Below are positions 7,526 to 15,143 of a DNA stretch of 64,000 nucleotides, one piece after another. The notes beneath the pieces were generated by a model that was not told the origin of the DNA, ran no database searches, and saw only the letters and a list, made by a program, of their open reading frames with translations. The stretch is from contig JAQBXN010000019.1 in the NCBI GenBank assembly GCA_027625095.1, positions 1-64,000 on the forward strand, written 5' to 3'. How positions within the stretch are numbered: the first letter of the stretch is position 1; each line of letters starts with the position of its first letter. Made by a program: the position numbers and the translations under genes. Origin of the DNA: Planctomycetota bacterium (lineage in GTDB: Bacteria; Planctomycetota; PUPC01; JACPCR01).

Positions 7526-8218
7526 ATGAAAGCCTCGAATCATCGTGACACGCTCAGTCGCCTTGCGTCTGCTGCTGGCGTCATGGCGAGACTGAAACGC
7601 GGGCATCTCAATGGTCTAAAGTCCAGAGCGACCGACCTGAGCCGCGAAGACTTCCTGTGGCGTGCACTCATTGAAGGGTTCGCGACACTCGGTGGGGTTT
7701 CCGGCTGGCAGGGCCTAATGGCGACGCCAAGCAATTATGATCGAATCACATTTGACGCTATATCCGCGCAACAACCAGAGAGCAGAAGGAGCCATGCCGA
7801 GGGAGTTCTTCGAGATGCTGGCGTCCGCTACCCTGATCGTAAAGCGGGATGGGTCGTGGGGTGTTTTGATCGCATCGTTTCGCTTGGTGGCCTGTTAGCC
7901 GCTAAAGATGCCATAGAATCGTGCGATGGACGCGACGAAAAAATTCGCTTCCTGAAAAGTTTCCCGGGTGTTGGCGACAAATATGCCCGAAACATGCTGA
8001 TGAACGTCTACCATCCAGATTTCCGGAACTCAATTGCCATTGATTCACGCATCCAGAAGATATCCGCTGCGTGGTCACTGGACTTCCCTGACTACGAACA
8101 ACATGAGCAGTTTTATCTTTCAGTGGCCGATTCAGCTGGCCTTAACGGCTGGGAGTTGGATCGACTGATGTTTTGGTACAACACGGTATTTCTTCCGCCA
8201 ATACAAATTGTCGGATAA
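7526..8218 (+). CDS. Helix-hairpin-helix protein, DNA-glycosylase-like (cassette 10)
   Basis: A 230-residue protein from the ATG at 7526; an earlier in-frame stretch belongs to the attC. Residues about 145-165 read RFLKSFPGVGDKYARNMLM, a helix-hairpin-helix motif of the kind used by HhH-GPD base-excision glycosylases to grip DNA, followed by FRNSIAIDSRIQKI, where an Asp sits in the expected place after the hairpin (NSIAIDSR). This supports a DNA repair or DNA-modifying role, in the cytoplasm. There is no C-terminal iron-sulfur cluster. The N-terminal half (about 1-130) is not recognised. A glycosylase on an integron cassette could repair or attack modified DNA; which of these is not shown by sequence. 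Confidence 0.75.
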   Translation: MKASNHRDTLSRLASAAGVMARLKRGHLNGLKSRATDLSREDFLWRALIEGFATLGGVSGWQGLMATPSNYDRITFDAISAQQPESRRSHAEGVLRDAGVRYPDRKAGWVVGCFDRIVSLGGLLAAKDAIESCDGRDEKIRFLKSFPGVGDKYARNMLMNVYHPDFRNSIAIDSRIQKISAAWSLDFPDYEQHEQFYLSVADSAGLNGWELDRLMFWYNTVFLPPIQIVG

Positions 8219-8341
8219 CCAGCAAAATGCAACGAACTGAAACGGATGCTCGTTTGGGTAGTGATCGTCAGGTACATTCGTGGTACCATTCGTCGAGTGC
8301 GGCAGGCGCCCGTTTCAGTCGCTGATTTTTGGTCGTTGGGC
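8213..8341 (+). repeat. attC site 10 (end of cassette 10)
   Basis: Inverse core GGATAAC at 8213-8219, overlapping the preceding TAA stop; core GTTGGGC at 8335-8341. Arms AACGAACTGAAACGG and CCCGTTTCAGTCGCTGA pair. 129 bp. Confidence 0.9.
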
Positions 8342-8352
8342 GAAGGAATGAG

Positions 8353-8619
8353 ATGGGAACTATGAACAAGGAGCATTCCGCATTAAAACGGGCAAAGCAG
8401 CCAATGCCTGCCTTTATTAAGGATGCGCTGATCGAACGCGGGCTTATGGACACTTACAAAGCTCGTCCTGCATACCAACGCAATGATTACCTCGGCTGGA
8501 TAGCCCGGGCCAAGCGCGAAGACACGAAGCAACGGCGGCTCAGCCAGATGCTCACGGAGCTGGAGCTAGGAGGCGTGTACATGAACATGAAACATGCGCC
8601 CTCAGCAAAGAAGCCGTGA
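8353..8619 (+). CDS. YdeI/OmpD-associated family C-terminal-like protein (cassette 11)
   Basis: An 88-residue protein (ATG 8353, alternatives at 8362). The segment ALIERGLMDTYKARPAYQRN and YLGWIARAKREDTKQRRLSQ matches the C-terminal part of YdeI/OmpD-associated family proteins, where Arg/Lys-rich helices and the DYLGWI motif recur. Full-length relatives are often about twice this length, with an N-terminal domain missing here. This short form is common as a stand-alone gene and in cassettes. Biochemical function is not established; a role in tolerance to peptides has been proposed for family members. Closing GCCCAAC complements the opening GTTGGGC. Confidence 0.8.
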   Translation: MGTMNKEHSALKRAKQPMPAFIKDALIERGLMDTYKARPAYQRNDYLGWIARAKREDTKQRRLSQMLTELELGGVYMNMKHAPSAKKP

Positions 8620-8644
8620 ACACTCTACCCACGGCCCTTCGCAC

Positions 8645-8709
8645 GCCCAACAAGGCGCTCCAGCCGACCACGCAACCGCTGCGCGGTTTCGGGGCAGAGC
8701 CTGGGTTCA
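8645..8709 (+). repeat. attC site 11, left half only
   Basis: Inverse core GCCCAAC at 8645-8651 and a normal left arm (AAGGCGCTCCAGCCGACC) are present, but the matching right arm and core are absent: at 8710 the sequence switches to the end of the transposase element. After the element, at 9781-9799, ATGAGAAATAACGTTGCC weakly resembles a right arm and core, but the stem does not pair. Confidence 0.75.
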
Positions 8710-9667
8710 GGCCTCCATTTGCCATTTGGTTTGCTGCAATTTTGCCCGTAGCTTTTTATCATTTTGCAGCGCAGCCTCGCCCCTGATCCGTGCATTCGAG
8801 ATGCTCGTATAGCCCACATGAAATTTCTTCCCGATCTCGGCCAAGGGAAAGGCCCCCTCCCTCCAGATCAAATAAATTACGATATCTCTAATGGGTCTCT
8901 CAATGCCTCTGATGGGACGCTGCAATTCTTCGAACTCCGACTGCGGAATATCCAGGACAGTCAGCACTTCAGCAAGAACACTCTCCATGCCTTCCGACTT
9001 CCGAAGGCCCACAATCTCCTGTCGCACTGGCTCAGATTTTCCCATCAGCAGAGACCGGAACTTCTTCGTTGCCTTTTCACTACCCAGTAACAATCCATGG
9101 CGCAGGTTCTCCAACAGGTGACTCTCTTCCTCACTGTAAGATTGCACCTGAGAACGAAACTCCCTCTGGTCGTTCCCGAAGACACGTAAGGCTTTCTCTC
9201 GTTCCAGCCAGGGCAAGCACTGTCGTCCATATCCGCAGACACAGGTAGCTGGACCATCGATAATCCGACAGACGCTCGACCCTCCCGGCCCGCAGCGGGT
9301 TTCGGTGAACGTAAAGGATAAGTTGTCGAAGATAGGACTCCCCTTCAACCAAGAAGCTCTTGAACCGGCCTTGAAACAGATGGCCGCTCCTTCCCCATTT
9401 CCAGTTGAAGTAACTCGTGTAGGAGGTCCCGAACCACTGCATGGCCTGCGATAGTTTCCCGTCCTGGTTCTTCAAAATGAGGTGGTAGTGATTCCCCATG
9501 AGAACGTAACTCCAGACCTGGATACCAAATCGTTGAGTGAGACGTCCGAGCAGATCCAGAAACCTCTCACGATCTGCATCATTCTCGAAAATCAATTGCC
9601 TGTCATTGCCCCGTGACAGAACATGGTAGAAGGCATGGGGTAAATCGTATCGTCTTGGACGAGCCAT
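8707..9667 (-). pseudogene. REP-associated tyrosine (Y1) transposase, frameshifted
   Basis: The frame from ATG 9667 encodes MARPRRYDLPHAFYHVLSRG, then YVLMGNHYHLIL, the HUH-type histidine pair (HYH) of Y1 transposases, and RSGHLFQGRFKSFLVE and YRWSSYL, the classic REP-associated (RAYT) signature. At about 9235-9242 the frame shifts: YRWSSYLC continues in another frame as CGYGRQCLPWLE and runs to the TGA at 8707. That second part carries a helix-turn-helix (LAEIGKKFHVGYTSISNARI) as seen at the C-terminus of long RAYTs. The catalytic Tyr region lies before the shift. A single-base change explains the break; sequencing error is possible. Unless corrected the product is truncated. Confidence 0.88.
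8710..8728 (+). repeat. Left inverted end of the Y1 element
   Basis: 19-bp sequence identical to the reverse complement of 9755-9773. Within it the heptamer CAAATGG occurs twice in tandem on the minus strand. Confidence 0.85.
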
Positions 9668-9754
9668 GGTTCGTAACAGGATTTCTGGAACCGACCAGAT
9701 GTTGCTGAAGCGCTTCTTAACCCCCACCAACACTAACTTAGACAGACAGCCGTT

Positions 9755-9773
9755 CAAATGGCAAATGGAGGCC
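9755..9773 (-). repeat. Right inverted end of the Y1 element
   Basis: Exact reverse complement of 8710-8728. It lies about 90 bp upstream of the transposase start. Confidence 0.85.
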
Positions 9774-9793
9774 GACCCCGATGAGAAATAACG

Positions 9794-10462
9794 TTGCCGA
9801 TTAAACTGATCTGTTTCGATGTGGACGGCACCCTGCTCGATGACGGAGATGGCTCGCTGAACATCTGGCAGCACATCCACCGCAGCATCGGAGTTCCGGA
9901 AGAGCTGAATGAACAGCGATTCGAAATGTTCATGGCTGGCGAGATCACCTACCCCCAATGGATGGATATGGATGTGGGCGACTGGCGGAAGCAAGGCATT
10001 ACAAAAGAGCATCTGATCTCGGTGGCAAAAGAATTGAACCTGATGCCCGGCACCCGGGAAACGGTGAACGAATTGCACAATCGAGGTTACAAGCTGGCCA
10101 TCATTTCCGGATCAATCAACTTCGGCATCGAAACCCTGTATCCGGATCACCCATTCGAGCCGGTGCTTTTGAATCGGATCTATTTCGACGACGAAGGCAA
10201 CATTTCATCCTGGAAAGCAACCCCGTTTGATCTCCAGGAGAAGCAGGCCGGCCTGGATCTGGTATGCCAGATTCACAGTGTCACTCGCGATGAGAGCGCT
10301 TTCATTGGTGATAACTTTAATGATGTTGAGGCCGCTGTGGCAGCAGGCTTCTCCATCTCGTTCAACTCTAAATCAGAAAACCTGGACGCGGTCGCCGATG
10401 TGAAGCTGCCGGGAAAAGACCTGCGGCAGATGCTGGAGTTTTTTCCTGATCTGCGGCTTTAG
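9794..10462 (+). CDS. HAD-IB phosphatase, SerB-like
   Basis: A 222-residue haloacid-dehalogenase hydrolase. Motif I is FDVDGTLLDDG (nucleophile Asp and acid/base Asp near residues 9 and 11), motif II is AIISGSINFG, and motif IV is AFIGDNFNDVEAA with two metal-binding Asp residues. The helical cap between about 20 and 75 and the phosphatase signature fit subclass IB, which includes phosphoserine phosphatase. The substrate is not fixed by the sequence. The start is a TTG at 9794: no in-frame ATG precedes it, and the Y1 element ends only 20 bp upstream, so the native 5' region and promoter may have been lost. It ends with TAG. The next gene is convergent. Confidence 0.85.
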   Translation: MPIKLICFDVDGTLLDDGDGSLNIWQHIHRSIGVPEELNEQRFEMFMAGEITYPQWMDMDVGDWRKQGITKEHLISVAKELNLMPGTRETVNELHNRGYKLAIISGSINFGIETLYPDHPFEPVLLNRIYFDDEGNISSWKATPFDLQEKQAGLDLVCQIHSVTRDESAFIGDNFNDVEAAVAAGFSISFNSKSENLDAVADVKLPGKDLRQMLEFFPDLRL

Positions 10463-10538
10463 ATCGCAGGCAGGAGTTTAACTCCGACATTGCCACGGAG
10501 CGCAACTCTATGCTACGCCGTGCTTGATTGCGCGGTTC

Positions 10539-11786
10539 CTAGATCGCGTAGGCGCTCAAAACCTTCCAAATGCCGGCCGCGACTTCTTCAATATCGGCGT
10601 CGGTATAAAAGGTGTCGATGGTGACCACGATACCGATTTCCATCGCTCGCTTGTGGTTGGGCGTATTCTCTATGTCGTAGGTGTAATCACGGCCGTCCGG
10701 CTGAACGAAGGGATACATACGCCCTTCACGTGTCGCCATCCAGGGACGCACGATTCTTTCCTGAAACAGTCGCTTTCTGATCAGGTCGTAGCCGTCGTAC
10801 GAACTGCAGGAAATTCCCTCCGCCTGCAGGGACGAAACCACTTGTTTACGATCTACCGACAACTCGTCCTCCTTCACCTGCATTATGATCCACTTGTAAC
10901 TGCACTCAGCGTCGGGCAGTGGTGAGACAACATTGACGCCGGGCACTCCTTCGAGGCGGGAGCGGAGATTCTCTCCAAGCTCATGATGACGGGACGTAAT
11001 CGAATCCACCTTTTCAAGCTGAGCTACGGCAACGGCGCCCTGCAACTCGCCCATTCGATAATTGAGTGCGTGATGCTTCTGACGGAGAGAACCATCGAAG
11101 AGACGGTCGTAATGTTTGTCCGAATAATTCGAGACGCGCCGATAAAGACTTTCGTCTCTGAGAGCAACGAAACCTCCGTCACCGGTAGAGATATGCTTGT
11201 AATCGTTAGTGGAATAACAGCCCGCGTCTCCAAAACTGCCGACCATCTTACCGTTGAGCTTTGCTCCCCAGGACTGAGCGCAATCCTCGACGAGCCCGAT
11301 GCCCCTGGCAGTACAGAGTTCGGCGATTTTATCGACGGGAGCTGCATAACCTGTGAGGTGTACGACAACGACGGCTTTCGTATATTCGGTAATCCGCTTT
11401 TCGATGTCCTCGGCAGACGGATTCAAATTCATGGCGGGGTCCGTGAACACCGGTACGGCGCCCTCTTCCAGAATTCCGAGAACCGAGCCCTGGTCGGTGT
11501 TTGGAGTGACGATGACTTCATCACCCGGGCCGACACCTGCCGCGATAAGGCCAAGGTGCACTGCGGCTGATCCGCTGCTGCATGCAACGACATACGGCAT
11601 GCCCGAGTATTCGCACATCATCGCACAAGCACGCTTCACCCATTTTCCGTAACCGTAGAAAAGAGTGTTCTGCTCGAGCGCATCGCGAAGATATTCGAGT
11701 TCTTTGTCGAGATAGCGTTTGCCTGTTCCGTAAGGACTTTTTTTGGCCTTGGGGCCACCGTTGATGGCAAGTTCGTGATTTTGCAT
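10539..11786 (-). CDS. DegT/DnrJ/EryC1/StrS-type PLP aminotransferase
   Basis: A 415-residue fold-type I, PLP-dependent enzyme. N-terminal cofactor region CSSGSAAVHLGLIAAGVGPG, then DEVIVTPNTDQGSVLGILEEG, an Asp-bearing VEDCAQSWGAKLNGK, and the Schiff-base lysine in CYSTNDYKHISTGDGG. These are hallmarks of sugar aminotransferases that make amino-sugars for cell-surface polysaccharides, or of the related AHBA synthases. The usual SxKxxxxGEGG is slightly altered (TNDYKHISTGDGG), which leaves the lysine intact. No nucleotide-sugar genes lie nearby, so the substrate is open. It is followed on the same strand, upstream, by polX with a 37-bp gap, but the two need not be functionally linked. Confidence 0.88.
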   Translation of the reverse strand: MQNHELAINGGPKAKKSPYGTGKRYLDKELEYLRDALEQNTLFYGYGKWVKRACAMMCEYSGMPYVVACSSGSAAVHLGLIAAGVGPGDEVIVTPNTDQGSVLGILEEGAVPVFTDPAMNLNPSAEDIEKRITEYTKAVVVVHLTGYAAPVDKIAELCTARGIGLVEDCAQSWGAKLNGKMVGSFGDAGCYSTNDYKHISTGDGGFVALRDESLYRRVSNYSDKHYDRLFDGSLRQKHHALNYRMGELQGAVAVAQLEKVDSITSRHHELGENLRSRLEGVPGVNVVSPLPDAECSYKWIIMQVKEDELSVDRKQVVSSLQAEGISCSSYDGYDLIRKRLFQERIVRPWMATREGRMYPFVQPDGRDYTYDIENTPNHKRAMEIGIVVTIDTFYTDADIEEVAAGIWKVLSAYAI

Positions 11787-11823
11787 GGGGTTCCCGGATT
11801 GATGTTTTCTGGATTAAGGGGCG

Positions 11824-13545
11824 TTAATTTCTCGCTATCGCCTTCTTGAACGCGGCCAAACCATTCGTATTCACCACGTTTTCCTTTTTCAGCCAGCCGC
11901 GGCGGGCGGTCCAGATACCGTAGCGCATAAGGTCGAGTTCTTCTACGCGGTGGGCATCGGTGTTGATGATGATTTTGACGCCCAGTTCGCGGGCAAGAAT
12001 GCAATGGGTGTCCTTGAGATCAAGCCGGGCCGGATGCGCGTTAATTTCCAGGCATACGCCCGCGTCTCTGGCCGCGGCAAACACCTTCTCCGCATCGAAC
12101 GAAAATGGTTCGCGACGGAGGAGCAGGCGTCCAGTCGGATGGGCGATTACGTTGACATATGGATTGTCAATGGCCCGGAGGATGCGATCTGTCATTTCGT
12201 CTGGCGGCATCTTCTGCTGAAAGTGGACGGAAGCGATCACGAGGTCGCATTCGCTAAGGATGGCGTCTTCCAAGTCGAGAGTGCCGTCCGGCATGATGTC
12301 GACCTCGATGGACTTCAGGATCTCGATGCCTTCTATCTGCTCGTTCGCCTTTTCGATTTCCCTGAGATGCTGAGCGAGCCGTTGCTCGTCGAGTCCGTTA
12401 GCGATGGCGACCGCCTTCGAGTGATCAGAAATGGCGTGATACTTGTAGCCCTTCGCTTTACACGCTTCGGCCATCTCGAGGATGGAGTGTTTGCCGTCGG
12501 TGGCAGTCGTGTGCATGTGCAGGTCGCCCTGAATGTCTCCGATTTTGATAAGTTCGGGTAGTTTGCCGTTTTCCGCAGCCTCGATCTCGCCGCGATTCTC
12601 ACGAAGTTCGGGAGATACCCATTCAAGGCCGAGTGCCTTGAAGACATCTTCCTCATTATCGCCCCCGATACGATTTCCGGAGTCGCGTTCATACACACCG
12701 TATTCATTGATATGGACGTTGCGTTCCATTCCTCGTTGCCGCATGGCCACGTTGTGAGACATCGACCCGGTGAAGTAATGGAGGGCGGCGCCAAAGCTTT
12801 CTGCATCGACGACGCGGCAATCCACTTGAAGGCCGTTCTCCAACCTGACGGAACTCTTGGTGTCACCGTGCGCGAGGATCTGCTTAACCTCGGGATAGGC
12901 GACGAAGTGGTCCATGACAGATTGGTGATCCGTACAGCTCACAAGGAGATCCAGGTCACCGATAGTTTCACGACGCCGTCGGAGGCTGCCGGCGAGTTCG
13001 AGGTTCTCTATTCCTTCAAGTCTCTGCATATATTCGACGATAGCCTCACCAATGGTCGCACCAGCGTCGAGTCGAAACCTTCCCACTCCTGAGCGGAAGT
13101 GTTCGATGGAGGCGAGCAGGCGTTCTTCGGTTTTCGCACCCATCCCCGGGAGGTCACGGAGCTTCCCTGCTTTGGCTGCCACTTCGAGTTTTTCTATGGA
13201 ATCAATGCCCAGCTTTTCATAGATGAGCTTTACCTTTTTCGGCCCCATCCCTTCCAGATCAAGCATGTCCAGCAAGGTCTCAGGAACTTCCTTCTTAACT
13301 TCCTCTAGCGTCTTACAGGTTTTCGTCTCGATAATTTCGACAATCTTACCGGCAATACTCTTTCCGATTCCCTTGATAGCCATGAGGTCTTCACCACGCT
13401 GAACCATCAGTTCAAGGCTCGTTGTAAGATCGCTAATAGCTCGCACGCCGCTGTGATACGAACGAATTCGGAACGCACTCTCACCCTTGATTTCGAGCAG
13501 GTAAGCCAGGTCAGAGAGGGTCTTGGCGATCTGGGAATTTTCCAT
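11824..13545 (-). CDS. polX: Family X DNA polymerase with PHP domain
   Basis: A 573-residue protein of typical PolX length. Order of parts: an N-terminal 8-kDa-like helical domain (IAKTLSDLAYLLEIKGESAF), helix-hairpin-helix motifs (MAIKGIGKSIAGKI, LPGMGAKTEERL), the nucleotidyltransferase palm with GSLRRRRETIGDLDLLVS carrying the two catalytic Asp residues, and a C-terminal PHP phosphoesterase (GDLHMHTTATDGKHS, HAISDHSKAVAI, IIINTDAHRVEEL). The PHP metal ligands look complete. It acts in base excision repair by short gap filling, and the PHP domain supplies 3'-5' exonuclease or phosphatase activity in known bacterial PolX. The start ATG at 13545 follows a heptamer-repeat-rich upstream region. 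Confidence 0.95.
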   Translation of the reverse strand: MENSQIAKTLSDLAYLLEIKGESAFRIRSYHSGVRAISDLTTSLELMVQRGEDLMAIKGIGKSIAGKIVEIIETKTCKTLEEVKKEVPETLLDMLDLEGMGPKKVKLIYEKLGIDSIEKLEVAAKAGKLRDLPGMGAKTEERLLASIEHFRSGVGRFRLDAGATIGEAIVEYMQRLEGIENLELAGSLRRRRETIGDLDLLVSCTDHQSVMDHFVAYPEVKQILAHGDTKSSVRLENGLQVDCRVVDAESFGAALHYFTGSMSHNVAMRQRGMERNVHINEYGVYERDSGNRIGGDNEEDVFKALGLEWVSPELRENRGEIEAAENGKLPELIKIGDIQGDLHMHTTATDGKHSILEMAEACKAKGYKYHAISDHSKAVAIANGLDEQRLAQHLREIEKANEQIEGIEILKSIEVDIMPDGTLDLEDAILSECDLVIASVHFQQKMPPDEMTDRILRAIDNPYVNVIAHPTGRLLLRREPFSFDAEKVFAAARDAGVCLEINAHPARLDLKDTHCILARELGVKIIINTDAHRVEELDLMRYGIWTARRGWLKKENVVNTNGLAAFKKAIARN

Positions 13546-13600
13546 GGGTTCGTAATGAGTGATGAGTGATGAGTAATACGTAATACGTAATACGTAAGAG
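13546..13600. repeat. Heptamer repeat patch (GAGTGAT/TACGTAA)
   Basis: Directly upstream of polX, TGATGAG repeats grade into tandem TACGTAA copies (about 13571-13597). The same units recur at 21092-21115 and, inverted, at 21380-21403. Confidence 0.85.
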
Positions 13601-13752
13601 TTTAGAACTGTAGAAGGTAGCTCTGAGCGACAATTTGCGGAGTGCTGGTTCTTGTCATCGCTTTTCCTCCCCCGACGCGTCAGAAAATGAAAGCTTAGGA
13701 CTTTGATCGAAATTAAGTTTCCAACTTCGGCCGAATGATATCCCTTTTAGCT

Positions 13753-13931
13753 GTCCCGAAGGGACCCAGGCAAGTAGCCCCTGGTTTTAACCAGGGTGGG
13801 ATGACAAACCCGACTCCAGCCCCGAAGGGGCGACGGCGGCGGCTCCTTCGCCCCTTCGGGGCTTCGATGCGTTTTTCCAATTCTGTCCCCAGGTTGAAAC
13901 CTGGGGCTAATTGCCTCCGTCCCTTCGGGAC
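13753..13931. repeat. Composite mirrored palindromic element
   Basis: Three palindromes in order, GTCCCGAAGGGAC, CCTGGTTTTAACCAGG and GCCCCGAAGGGGC, are followed after a short GC-rich centre by the same three in reverse order: GCCCCTTCGGGGC, CCCAGGTTGAAACCTGGG and GTCCCTTCGGGAC. The whole 179 bp therefore folds both locally and as one large inverted repeat. No protein-coding gene uses it. Similar elements are scattered in several environmental bacterial genomes; mobility is inferred. Confidence 0.85.
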
Positions 13932-14004
13932 TATTGAAGGTGGCAACATTATTTTGGCCGGAGTCCTTAGACTATTCGGAGCACTCCAAAGAATTTCTGC
14001 TGAA

Positions 14005-14090
14005 CCTGGAATCCTGAATCCTGAATCCTGAATCCTGAATCCTGAATCTGGAATCCTGAATCCTGAATCTTGAATCTGGAATCCTGAATC
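14005..14090. repeat. CTGAATC heptamer tandem array
   Basis: About a dozen imperfect copies of CTGAATC (variants TTGAATC and CTGGAATC) lie just downstream of the aldo/keto reductase stop. Shorter arrays of the same unit occur at 21326-21358, 59708-59736 (inverted) and 59865-59895. Confidence 0.9.
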
Positions 14091-14112
14091 GACGTATCCA
14101 TTCGGAGTCGCT

Positions 14113-15036
14113 CTAGATCTTTGGTGCTTCCTGAAGGATTTCTTCAATCTCGCTCAATTCGTCGTCAGTAAACTTCCAGCCCTGTCCCCCGTTGTTGGCA
14201 AGTATCTGTTTTTCATTTTTTGAACCGGCCAGACAGACGGTTACTTCGGGCAGTCGCAAGGTCCATCCTATGGCCAGTTGAGACAGCGTGAGTCCTTTAT
14301 GACCCGCGATTACTTTCAACTGTTCGACAGCAACATTCAGATCTGCGAACAATTTGCCCTGGAAAAATTGTATGCCCTTGCGTTCATCATCCTCTGGAAA
14401 GACATGGCCCGGTTTGTATTTTCCGGTGAGCAGTCCTTTAGCTAAGGGGCTGTGCGCAAGAATGCCGACGCCGTGCTCACGGCACCATGGAATGATTTCG
14501 CCCTCGATTCCGCGCGCAAACATGTTGTAGCGCGGCTGCAGAGTGTGAAATTGTCCAACCTTCCAGGCCCTTTCGAGATGTTCAAGCCCATAGTTGGATA
14601 CGCCGATCCGAATGATCCTCCCCTGCTGCTGGAGTTCCAGCATGGTCTCCATCTGCTCTTCGATAGAAGGAGGTTCGCGGTAGCTGTGAATTTGATACAG
14701 GTCAAGCGCTTCGACGTTCAATGAGGCGAGACTAGCGTCGATAGCTTCCAGGATTTTTTGCTTGTTATATCCATCACCCCCACCCCAACCGCTGACTTTG
14801 GAGGCGATGTAAACATCCTTGTTCTCGCACCCGGCGAGAGCCCGGCCGATGAGCTCCTCGGATTTCCGATATGCCTGGGCGGTGTCGAGCAAAGTTTGGC
14901 CAGCACGAATAGCAGCCTGAACTGTCCGGATCGCTGCATCGTCATCGATGTTGCCCATCCCACCTCCGATCGGCCAGGCGCCGAACCCGATAACCGGCAC
15001 CTCGGGACCATCTTTACAAATATTTCGGCGTTCCAT
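14113..15036 (-). CDS. Aldo/keto reductase
   Basis: A 307-residue NADPH-dependent aldo/keto reductase. The early GFGAWPIGGG, the catalytic Asp and Tyr in LLDTAQAYRKSEELIGRAL, the Lys in VYIASKVSG, and the His in LDLYQIHSYREP form the catalytic tetrad. A cofactor-binding RIGVSNYGLEHL and a C-terminal WTLRLPEVTVCLAGSKN fit as well. The family reduces aldehydes and ketones in the cytoplasm; the substrate is not predictable here. Minus strand, start ATG 15036, with AGGAGC about 6 bases upstream. It stands alone; the divergent neighbour starts at 15144. Confidence 0.93.
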   Translation of the reverse strand: MERRNICKDGPEVPVIGFGAWPIGGGMGNIDDDAAIRTVQAAIRAGQTLLDTAQAYRKSEELIGRALAGCENKDVYIASKVSGWGGGDGYNKQKILEAIDASLASLNVEALDLYQIHSYREPPSIEEQMETMLELQQQGRIIRIGVSNYGLEHLERAWKVGQFHTLQPRYNMFARGIEGEIIPWCREHGVGILAHSPLAKGLLTGKYKPGHVFPEDDERKGIQFFQGKLFADLNVAVEQLKVIAGHKGLTLSQLAIGWTLRLPEVTVCLAGSKNEKQILANNGGQGWKFTDDELSEIEEILQEAPKI

Positions 15037-15143
15037 TCAAGCTCCTCCAAAAGAAAAAATCAGCAAACTACTAAAGTTTGGCGAGTCACTACGATAATAG
15101 CTCAGGGTGTTTTTTAAAAACCAGACTCCTGATCGCCCACGGA

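Larger units (their letters stand above)
173..8709 (+). mobile_element. Integron gene-cassette array (11 cassettes)
   Basis: A run of short genes, all on the plus strand, is separated by imperfect palindromes with the attC architecture: RYYYAAC inverse core, AAGGCGCTGCA-like left arm, variable stem, GCTGAGCTT-like right arm and GTTRRRY core. The decisive internal test is cassette self-complementarity. Cassette 1 opens GTTAGCCC and closes GGGCTAAC; cassette 2 opens GTTAGAGCGC and closes GCGCTCTAAC; cassette 3 opens GTTATGG and closes CCATAAC; cassette 9 opens GTTAGGCGAC and closes GTCGCCTAAC. Boundaries are at 173, 755, 1531, 1768, 3946, 5324, 5965, about 6470, 7113, 7498 and 8335. Cassettes 7 and 8 match less well. 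GC content jumps between cassettes, as expected for independently acquired DNA. No integrase is in the window. Confidence 0.92.
8710..9773 (-). mobile_element. Y1-transposase element with 19-bp perfect inverted ends
   Basis: A 1064-bp segment bounded by GGCCTCCATTTGCCATTTG (8710-8728) and its exact reverse complement (9755-9773). It contains one transposase gene on the minus strand. The left end overlaps the last codons of that gene. No target-site duplication is visible. It truncates attC site 11, so it inserted into the cassette array, or the array ended by recombination at it. Confidence 0.8.

Noticed and set aside
9774..9800. Right half of attC 11 after the Y1 element
   Set aside because: Only a short stretch (ATGAGAAATAACGTTGCC) resembles a right arm; it does not pair with the left arm at 8645-8709.
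13560..14090. CRISPR array
   Set aside because: Repeats are 7 bp in tandem without unique spacers of constant length, and no cas gene is present.
15078..15143. Longer start for the TTxxxxEE protein at 15078
   Set aside because: The extra residues have no coding character and lie close to the divergent aldo/keto reductase promoter region; the ATG at 15144 is simpler.
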